Assembly (NCBI GenBank): GCA_965202795.1
Contig: OZ241848.1
Coordinates: 372,001-436,000 of the forward strand
Length of the DNA stretch: 64,000 nt
DNA from: JACOND01 sp965202795
GTDB taxonomy: Bacteria > Bdellovibrionota > Bdellovibrionia > Bdellovibrionales > UBA1609
Reading direction: 5' to 3'
Shown in pieces: positions 58,489 to 64,000 of the stretch. The position numbers were made by a program, and so were the translations under genes. Each line of letters starts with the position of its first letter. The first letter of the stretch is position 1. The notes beneath the pieces are model-generated. The model ran no database searches and was not told the origin of the DNA. It saw only the letters and a program-made list of their open reading frames with translations.

Positions 58489-59019
58489 TCAGCGCGTCTG
58501 AAAGAGCTTAATCAGCAGCGCCTCACCCCGAAGGCCCAGATCATGGGCCAGCGCGGCGGCTGAATCCAGGGGCAGCTCCCCCAGCTCCATTAAATGATGC
58601 AGGAGGGCAATTACCGCCCTTTGCCCGGAGGCGCAGTGAATGAGGGTTTTTGCCCCGCCGCCCCCGCCGCCCCCGCTGCCAGATTTTTTTTTGGCCTCTT
58701 CTTTGCCAGATCTCCCGCCAGGGGAGAGGATTTGATGAATCTCCTCAAGGGCCTCCCGGCTTAAGGCGCCGTCTTTTATGACAGGGATATGGTGATAGGA
58801 CAGGCGGCTGTCCTCCATGGCCTTTGAGACAGCTTTCGCTCCGCCCTTGAAGCCTGCGGATTCCATCTCCTGAAAGCCGCGGACATTGACAATCTGCGAA
58901 AAGCCCTCCCCCTTGAGGGCGGGCAGATCCTCCAGCGCGGGCTGCCCGGAGACAGCAAAGCGGGAGTCAAGGCAGCGATGCGGAAATCCTGTTTTCAGCT
59001 TTTTGCTTTCGGCTTTCAT
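58489..59019 (-). CDS. DUF442/BLH-like phosphatase
   Basis: Dual-specificity-phosphatase-like fold of the beta-lactamase-hydrolase-like (DUF442) family: DSRFAVSGQPALEDLPALKG, then FSQIVNVRGFQE and SYHHIPVIKDGALS. The active loop is LIHCASGQRA (Cys and Arg as C-x4-R). A Ser/Gly/Lys linker (KKKSGSGGGGGGG) is inserted before the loop. 176 residues. Its substrate is unknown; relatives are linked to sulfur or lipid metabolism. It follows the five-paralog array on the same strand, ~225 bp apart. Confidence 0.75.
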   Translation of the reverse strand: MKAESKKLKTGFPHRCLDSRFAVSGQPALEDLPALKGEGFSQIVNVRGFQEMESAGFKGGAKAVSKAMEDSRLSYHHIPVIKDGALSREALEEIHQILSPGGRSGKEEAKKKSGSGGGGGGGAKTLIHCASGQRAVIALLHHLMELGELPLDSAAALAHDLGLRGEALLIKLFQTR

Positions 59020-59164
59020 AAGGCTTTTTGGCCGGCGCCGGCGGGCCAGGCTCCGCTTGAGCCGGAAATCTCAGCTGCTCAAAGCATAAGCCGCTTCGCG
59101 CTGTGGACGCAAGCGGTTTATTTTGCGGCCTCAGGCCGCCGCCATCGCTCCGGCAGGCCCGATT

Positions 59165-60571
59165 TTATTGTCCGGCAATGGAAAGCGGCTGGCATAAAAA
59201 CGAGGGGGCTTTTGTCCGCCCCTCTGAAATCAGGCTGTCGCCGGCTGTTTTTAGAATGCCGGCAAACACAGCAATTAAATTTCCGGAAACGGCAAACCGG
59301 CAAAGAGGCCTCGCCTCCCGCCGCTCCCATAAGAATCCCTCAGATTCTATTGAAAAATCCCCGGAGATGGGGTTATACCCGGCCAGCCCCTTCAGCCAGT
59401 CAATCACAATTGTTCGGGGGGACTCTTTTAAAAGATCAGAAAAAGAGGATTTTCCCTCAGCCATAACAATATTTGCGGCCTCCGCGCCCAAACGGCCGTC
59501 CTCCCTCCAAACCGCGGAGGCTGTGTGGGGGGCCTTTAAGGCTTTGGCGCAGAAAGAGTCAGTCAGAAAGCGCCTGACCGCGCCCTTTTCCACAAGACAG
59601 TTTTTTTTGCAGCGAAAGCCCTCCCCATCAAAAAGCCGCGAGCGAAGCCCCCAGGGGGCCATGGGGTCATCATAGAGAGTGAGGTTTTGGGAAAGCAATT
59701 GTTTTCCCAGCGAGCCGCCCAAAAGAGACCTCCCCTCCCAAACCGCCCGCCCGCTCAAATGCTGAAGCAAAAAGTCAAGAAGAGCGCCGGCCGCCGGCCC
59801 GGCCTTAAACACAACAGGAAATCTCCCCGTGGGGGGGACAGAGAAATTCAGTTTTTTTAAAGATTTTTCCCCCGCCTCCCGGCCCAGGGCCGGAAAGTCA
59901 ATCCCGCCGCAACTTCTGCCGGAGCTTTCCGCAAAGCCCAGGGCCTTGCGGCCCGGGCCGCTTTTTGCGGCTTTTTCAGAGGCCAGCGCCTGGCTGTAAG
60001 CCAAAACGCCGTTTCGCCTGTACCGCCCCGCGCCGCCGGCGCTGCTGGCAAAGGCCATGTCAATTTCTGTGTCAGAGACTTGGCTTATGGCTGGCTGAGA
60101 CCGCGCCGCTCTGCCAGCCTCTCCCGCTGCGGCCTGAGCCATGCTTTTGGCCAGCCTGATTTTTTCAGAAATCGGAAAAGAGGAAAGCTCTGGATTATAT
60201 AAAAAGGGGGCCCCGCCGCCATCAGGGGGGGAGCCGGACTCGCCCGCCTCCTCTTTGTCAGTAAGATTCAGGCTGTGGAGGGCCTGGCGGAAGCAGCTCT
60301 CAATGCTGTCTTTAGAGAAGCTGGACGCGCCGGAAAGCCCGGCTTTCCCGCCCCTGAAGAGGCGAAGCCGGAAGCCCAGGCTTTCAGAGGAGCTTTGGCT
60401 TTTTATCTTGAGTTTTTCCAAATGCAGGCTGAAAGATTTTTGACTCCAGGCGCAAAAGTCAAAGCGGAGGCCGGCTTTTTCCGCCATGCGGGCCGTCCAG
60501 CCAAAAAGCCGGTCAGTCAGATGCTTGTCCATAAAAAGCCATGCTTTCAGGATATGCGCGGCCCGGCTCAT
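59165..60571 (-). CDS. pmbA: PmbA/TldD family metalloprotease subunit
   Basis: Partner of TldD in peptide maturation and CcdA degradation. Typical: ESLGFRLRLFRGGKAGLSGA, ASSFSKDSIESCFRQAL, GRFPVVFKAGPAAGALLDFL and SLLGGSLGKQLLSQNLTLYD. DDPMAPWGLRSRLFDGEG comes next, and NPISGDFSIESEGFLWE near the end. Start set at ATG 60571 (60532 is the alternative); neither has a strong SD. The metal-site HExxxH lies in TldD partners, so PmbA lacks it, as expected. TldD is not in the window. Confidence 0.85.
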   Translation of the reverse strand: MSRAAHILKAWLFMDKHLTDRLFGWTARMAEKAGLRFDFCAWSQKSFSLHLEKLKIKSQSSSESLGFRLRLFRGGKAGLSGASSFSKDSIESCFRQALHSLNLTDKEEAGESGSPPDGGGAPFLYNPELSSFPISEKIRLAKSMAQAAAGEAGRAARSQPAISQVSDTEIDMAFASSAGGAGRYRRNGVLAYSQALASEKAAKSGPGRKALGFAESSGRSCGGIDFPALGREAGEKSLKKLNFSVPPTGRFPVVFKAGPAAGALLDFLLQHLSGRAVWEGRSLLGGSLGKQLLSQNLTLYDDPMAPWGLRSRLFDGEGFRCKKNCLVEKGAVRRFLTDSFCAKALKAPHTASAVWREDGRLGAEAANIVMAEGKSSFSDLLKESPRTIVIDWLKGLAGYNPISGDFSIESEGFLWERREARPLCRFAVSGNLIAVFAGILKTAGDSLISEGRTKAPSFLCQPLSIAGQ

Positions 60572-60734
60572 CCCCCGCGGCCGCGCCTCCCGTTTGAGTC
60601 CTAGACAGCTATGTTTGCAGGATGCGCGGGAAAAATCAAATAAAAAAAGCTTGCCTGTTTCCGCCAAAACTGGCATATATTTTTAAGGCTTGCGCCGGCT
60701 CTGCATGAGTTTTCCCGGCTTTTCCTTTATATAA

Positions 60735-60766
60735 AGATTTCTGAATACAAAGATATCTGAATACAA
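60735..60766. promoter_or_regulatory. Direct 16-bp repeats between pmbA and tRNA-Ser
   Basis: AGATTTCTGAATACAA followed directly by AGATATCTGAATACAA. A candidate regulator site or a young duplication in the divergent promoter region. Confidence 0.5.
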
Positions 60767-60809
60767 GGGCTTCTGGAAACTTATATATCACTGGCATAAA
60801 AAACCTTGG

Positions 60810-60899
60810 GGAGAGATGGCCGAGTGGCTGAAGGCGCGCGCCTGGAAAGCGCGCAGGCGGGAAACCGCCTCGGGGGTTCGAATCCCTCTCTCTCCGCCA
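60810..60899 (+). tRNA. tRNA-Ser (GGA)
   Basis: GGAGAGA acceptor arm pairs with TCTCTCC, discriminator G and encoded CCA. Anticodon loop CTGGAAA gives GGA. Long variable arm (GCAGGCGGGAAACCGCCTC), as in class II tRNAs. T-arm GGTTCGAATCC. Promoter elements are AT-rich bases upstream. Confidence 0.97.
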
Positions 60900-61060
60900 C
60901 AGACGGCATTGTTTTCCCCCGCGCCGCGGGGCGCCAGCGCCGCCCCGGCCTGAATCCCGCTGTCCGCCACAGGCAGCATCGGCCCAAACCGGACAGGCCT
61001 GAGCCGCTTGTTTCAGGCGGAAGCGATCCGCCTCCGCGGTCCGCCGCGCAGCCGTCTGGC
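60900..61060. other. Spacer after tRNA-Ser
   Basis: No gene. G/C-rich with CCGCC runs. It leads into the 69-bp array. Confidence 0.5.
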
Positions 61061-61484
61061 AGGGTCCGGCCCCGGCTTTTTGCTGGCGGCGGGGCGTTTT
61101 TTTAAAAAAGCCTTTAGAGAAAAAGGCTCAGGGTCCGGCCCCGGCTTTTTAATGGCGGCGGGGCGGTTTTAAAAAAAAGCCTTTAGAGAAAAAGGCTCAG
61201 GGTCCGGCCCCGGCTTTTTAATGGCGGCGGGGCGGTTTTAAAAAAAAGCCTTTAGAGAAAAAGGCTCAGGGTCCGGCCCCGGCTTTTTAATGGCGGCGGG
61301 GCGGTTTTAAAAAAAAGCCTTTAGAGAAAAAGGCTCAGGGTCCGGCCCCGGCTTTTTAATGGCGGCGGGGCGGTTTTAAAAAAAAGCCTTTAGAGAAAAA
61401 GGCTCAGGGTCCGGCCCCGGCTTTTTAATGGCGGCGGGGCGGTTTTAAAAAAAAGCCTTTAGAGAAAAAGGCTCAGGGAAAGGC
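61061..61484. repeat. 69-bp tandem array of terminators, 6 copies
   Basis: AGCCTTTAGAGAAAAAGGCT occurs at 61109, 61178, 61247, 61316, 61385 and 61454, exactly 69 bp apart. On the minus strand each reads AGCCTTTTTCTCTAAAGGCT followed by eight or more T, a rho-independent terminator. The last unit is the end of the beta-barrel gene (its stop lies in the loop). On the plus strand the units give CCGGCCCCGGCTTTTT, which could end tRNA transcripts. Confidence 0.92.
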
Positions 61485-62043
61485 CGGCATTGGCATAAAG
61501 GCCCCATTTTTCCGAGATCACCTCTTTTGTGGCCTTAAACCAGCCGTAGCATCCCAAAAAGGGATGAATCATGGCGCGCCGGTTAAGGGCCAGCCCCAGG
61601 CTGAGCCTTAAATAAGCTCCAAATTGATGAGAGGGCGCCACCCCAAAGGTCAAAGAGGGGAGGATGGCGGTTTTGTATCTGTTTTTTGTCATATTCCACT
61701 TAATAAAGGGGGAGACAAAGGCTTCGCCGGTGAACTGGATTTTTGCCCCCAGCTCATAATGGCCGAAATTTCTCGCCAAATCCAGGGAGGAAAAAAACTT
61801 GTGCATCTGTCCGTCGCGCCGGATGTTTGTCTCCGGCGAGGAGGAAATCCACTGCGAAGACTTGCTTGCGTCCGGCCTTTGCGCCTTGTTGCTCAGCCTC
61901 TTAAAAAGATTGTAGCCGCTGCTCACAGAAACAGACCATGTTCTGATTGGCTTTTTTCTTCTTTTTCTTTTTGCGGCCTCTGAGGATTCAAAAGGCGCCA
62001 GCAGGCAGGCCGCCAAAGCCATAAAAAAGAGCGCTTTTTTCAT
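61459..62043 (-). CDS. Outer-membrane beta-barrel-like protein
   Basis: Signal peptide KKALFFMALAACLLAPFESS. Then a Lys/Arg stretch, and an alternating beta pattern: RTWSVSVSSGYNLFKRL, FFSSLDLARNFGHYELGAK, IQFTGEAFVSPFIKWNMT, TAILPSLTFGVAP. The final strand GLYANAGLSLSLFL ends in Leu/Phe, as barrels do. 194 residues. Function unknown. Its stop lies in a terminator that has been amplified six-fold. Confidence 0.6.
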   Translation of the reverse strand: MKKALFFMALAACLLAPFESSEAAKRKRRKKPIRTWSVSVSSGYNLFKRLSNKAQRPDASKSSQWISSSPETNIRRDGQMHKFFSSLDLARNFGHYELGAKIQFTGEAFVSPFIKWNMTKNRYKTAILPSLTFGVAPSHQFGAYLRLSLGLALNRRAMIHPFLGCYGWFKATKEVISEKWGLYANAGLSLSLFL

Positions 62044-62396
62044 AATGCCCGCCGGGATTTTTTTACTTGGGGGGTCTGCAAATATTCCGAATGCCATGAT
62101 GGGGAAAAATCTTTCTTTAAAGCCCTGTTTAATGCTCCCGGCTTAATCTGCCCGGCGCCGGCATATTTGCGCCGGCTCCGTTTAAAGTCTATAAAAACAA
62201 TGGGCATGATTTAAGGGAATGAGGCCCCGCCCGGCAGTTTTCTAAACTTTGGTCCAGCCCGGCCGGCTGGAATGGCTCAAAAGCCCGGCGCCGCCCAAAA
62301 GCCCGGCGGGGAAAGCGGCTGCCGGCCCCGCCCTTCAAATTTTGGGACAGCGCGGCCTTGAGGCAAAAGCTGCGCTGCGGGCCAAGGAGGCGCGCA
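62044..62396. other. Divergent spacer before serA
   Basis: No gene. G/C-rich hairpin GCCGGCGCCGGC...GCGCCGGC near 62150-62178. The serA promoter is at the right end. Confidence 0.5.
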
Positions 62397-62425
62397 TTGC
62401 GAAAAATCCTTAAAACAGGCATAAT
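62397..62425 (+). promoter_or_regulatory. Sigma70-like promoter of serA, leaderless arrangement
   Basis: TTGCGA (62397-62402), 17-bp spacer, CATAAT (62420-62425). The serA ATG is only nine bases on, so a leaderless mRNA is expected; no SD is present. Confidence 0.55.
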
Positions 62426-62434
62426 CCAAAAACA

Positions 62435-63679
62435 ATGACGCCCGCCGCCTGGAAGACTCCCCCCCCTTTAAAAGCCCTTTTGGCCGAGGGGATTCACCCC
62501 AAAGCCCAAAAAATTTTTGCCGGCGCGGGGCTGGATGTCTCAGCTGTGTCCCATGCCCCTGAGACAGGGGAGCTGATCCAAAAGCTTCAGGGGGTTTCGG
62601 TCCTTGGCTCCCGGTCCCGCGCCATCATTACAGAGGAGGTTTTGTCTAAGACAGATCTTCTGGCCATAGGGGCCTTTTGCATTGGCCTCAGCCAAATCGA
62701 TCTTGAGGCGGCCGGCAAAAGGGGCATCCCTGTTTTTAACGCCCCCTACAGCAGCGCCAGAAGCGTGGCTGAGATGACCGCCGGCCTGATTATCGCGCTC
62801 TCCCGGAATCTTTTTGATGTCTCGCAGGCCGCTCACAGGGGGGTTTGGAAAAAATCCGCCAAAGGCGCTTTTGAGGCCAGGGGCAAAACCCTGGGAATTG
62901 TCGGCTATGGGCATATAGGCAGCCAGGTGAGTGTCCTGGGCGAGGCGCTGGGAATGCGGGTGATTTATTACGACATCGCGCCAAAGCTTCCCATGGGGAA
63001 CGCCAGGCCCTGCCGCTCTCTGCGGGAGCTTTTGAGGCAGGCTGACTTCGCAAGCCTTCATGTCCCGGAAACCCCTGAAACCATGGGGATGATCAGTGAA
63101 AGGGAGCTTCTGGCGATGAAAAAGGGCGCCAAATTGATCAACACCAGCCGCGGCTCTGTGGCTGATCTTGAGGCGCTGAAAAAATCTTTGCTGTCGGGGC
63201 GCCTGAGCGGCGCGGCTTTGGATGTGTTTCCCAGCGAGCCGAAAACCAATGAGGAGCCTTTTGACTGCCCGCTGCGGGGGGCGCCGCGGGTCATTTTAAC
63301 CCCTCATATCGGCGGGAGCACCGAGGAGGCTCAGGAGGCCATCGCCTCTGAAGTCTCGGAAACTTTAAAAAGCTATATGTTTTCCGGGGTGACGGAAGGC
63401 GCGGCCAATTTCCCCCATCTCCGCCCGCCGCCGGCGGCCCCGGGGGACAGAAGAATATCCAGCATACACAAAAATCAGCCGGGGGTTTTGAGCCGAATCA
63501 ACAAGCTGGTCTCTGAATCGGGGGCCAACATAAAAAATCAGCATTTGGCCACAAACGAAGCCATAGGCTGCCTTGTAATGGATGTGGAAAAAGAGGATGT
63601 CAGCGCCCTGTCGGAAAAAATCTCCCGGCTTGATGTGTCCATAAAGACCAGAATCCTGCCGCGGCCGGCGGGAGTCTGA
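62435..63679 (+). CDS. serA: D-3-phosphoglycerate dehydrogenase
   Basis: First step of serine synthesis. NAD fold GIVGYGHIGSQVSVLGEALG, LLAIGAFCIGLSQIDLEAAG, catalytic Arg in LINTSRGSVADLEAL, and His in ILTPHIGGSTEEAQEA. A C-terminal ACT domain follows (HKNQPGVLSRINKLVSESGA and AIGCLVMDVEKE). 414 residues, as in the E. coli type with ACT. It supplies serine for glyA. The start has no SD (see promoter). Confidence 0.95.
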   Translation: MTPAAWKTPPPLKALLAEGIHPKAQKIFAGAGLDVSAVSHAPETGELIQKLQGVSVLGSRSRAIITEEVLSKTDLLAIGAFCIGLSQIDLEAAGKRGIPVFNAPYSSARSVAEMTAGLIIALSRNLFDVSQAAHRGVWKKSAKGAFEARGKTLGIVGYGHIGSQVSVLGEALGMRVIYYDIAPKLPMGNARPCRSLRELLRQADFASLHVPETPETMGMISERELLAMKKGAKLINTSRGSVADLEALKKSLLSGRLSGAALDVFPSEPKTNEEPFDCPLRGAPRVILTPHIGGSTEEAQEAIASEVSETLKSYMFSGVTEGAANFPHLRPPPAAPGDRRISSIHKNQPGVLSRINKLVSESGANIKNQHLATNEAIGCLVMDVEKEDVSALSEKISRLDVSIKTRILPRPAGV

Positions 63680-63820
63680 GCTGCCAGCGGGGCGATTTGA
63701 GAATTTTTTAAAAAATATTTGAAATTTTCAAAAAAAGCGGTTAGAAATGTTTTTTGAGGCCAAAAAACGGCCCTTCTCCCGCGGGAGGCTCAAACAAACA
63801 CAAAAAAGCAAGGAGGTTTT

Positions 63821-64000
63821 ATGGCTTGGCTTTATATTCTCGGTTTTCTGGCAGTTGTTGTTTTCTCAATCGTTAAGATCCTTCCGGAATGGGAGCGGGG
63901 CGTGGTCCTCCGCTTTGGCCGCTCTGTGGGGGTTCGGGGGCCGGGTTTGATTTTGCTCATCCCCGGAGTGGAAAGGCTTATCCGGGTGGACACCAGAACG
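63821..64000 (+). CDS. SPFH/slipin-like membrane protein (3' end outside window)
   Basis: ATG 63821 has AAGGAGG 5 bases upstream. The first 60 residues: MAWLYILGFLAVVVFSIVKI, LPEWERGVVLRFGRSVGVRG, PGLILLIPGVERLIRVDTRT. This is a membrane helix and then the start of a band 7 domain as in slipin/YbbK proteins. A longer open frame in another reading phase at 63747 is not real. An NfeD-type partner would be expected nearby but outside. Confidence 0.9.
   Translation, partial: MAWLYILGFLAVVVFSIVKILPEWERGVVLRFGRSVGVRGPGLILLIPGVERLIRVDTRT

Overview
The window is chromosomal DNA of a GC-rich Gram-negative bacterium. Signs of this are lipobox signal peptides, an outer-membrane-type beta-barrel candidate, Tad-type minor pilins, a complex I subunit, a zinc-ribbon L32 and a GatCAB amidotransferase. 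The Flp-like pilin and its TadE/TadG-like neighbours resemble those of predatory deltaproteobacteria (Bdellovibrionota). The rpiB-glyA adjacency is also common in Alphaproteobacteria. The phylum is therefore an inference of low to moderate confidence. Most real genes have good Shine-Dalgarno (SD) sites. Unusually, the DNA is full of short in-register tandem repeats (12, 18, 24 and 69 bp), both inside genes and between them.

Layout. 1-7 kb: the 3' part of a phosphomannomutase-type gene carrying an Ala/Pro repeat, a repeat-tailed lipoprotein, then a plastic region. That region holds an intact Rpn/PD-(D/E)XK transposase-like gene, a flagellin C-terminus-like remnant, a secreted beta-helix protein, and a second Rpn copy split by a defective IS1111-type element. 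7-12 kb: a minus-strand group with a Flp-like pilin, two TadE-like proteins, a TadG-like protein and a CpaB-like protein, followed by an exported protein of unknown function. 12-19.7 kb: two tandem copies of a tiny membrane/coiled-coil protein, then one-carbon and housekeeping genes on the minus strand (gcvH, gcvT, folD, an exported J-domain/ankyrin protein, glyA, rpiB, acpP, rpmF). 19.8-31.9 kb: a lytic transglycosylase, an isochorismate-synthase-like gene, sixA-like, rpsD, dprA, an arylsulfotransferase-like protein, a phosphodiesterase-like lipoprotein, an AAA ATPase and a Cys-rich secreted protein.

32-46.5 kb: dapD, a 6S RNA candidate, a 69-bp repeat array, xseA, a 13-unit array of 24-bp hairpin repeats, xseB, an ispA-type prenyl synthase, a methylcrotonyl-CoA-carboxylase-type carboxyltransferase, and a third copy of the tiny membrane protein. 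Then comes the minus-strand operon gatC-gatA-gatB-radical SAM, in which gatB runs in frame into a complete type IV prepilin sequence. nuoI and mmsA follow. 46.5-58.3 kb: five large paralogous secreted proteins in one orientation, each with a degenerate ClpP/SppA-like core and four conserved cysteines. This is the strongest candidate for an undescribed system. 58.5-64 kb: a DUF442-like phosphatase, pmbA, tRNA-Ser(GGA), a six-fold tandem terminator array, a beta-barrel candidate, serA and the start of a SPFH/slipin gene.

Functionally, glyA, gcvT, gcvH and folD together handle glycine and folate one-carbon units, with serA supplying serine. xseA/xseB form exonuclease VII and stand next to the prenyl synthase, as in many bacteria. 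The surface-directed genes (Tad-type pilins, five lipoprotein paralogs, beta-helix, Cys-rich and barrel proteins) suggest a heavy investment in the cell envelope.
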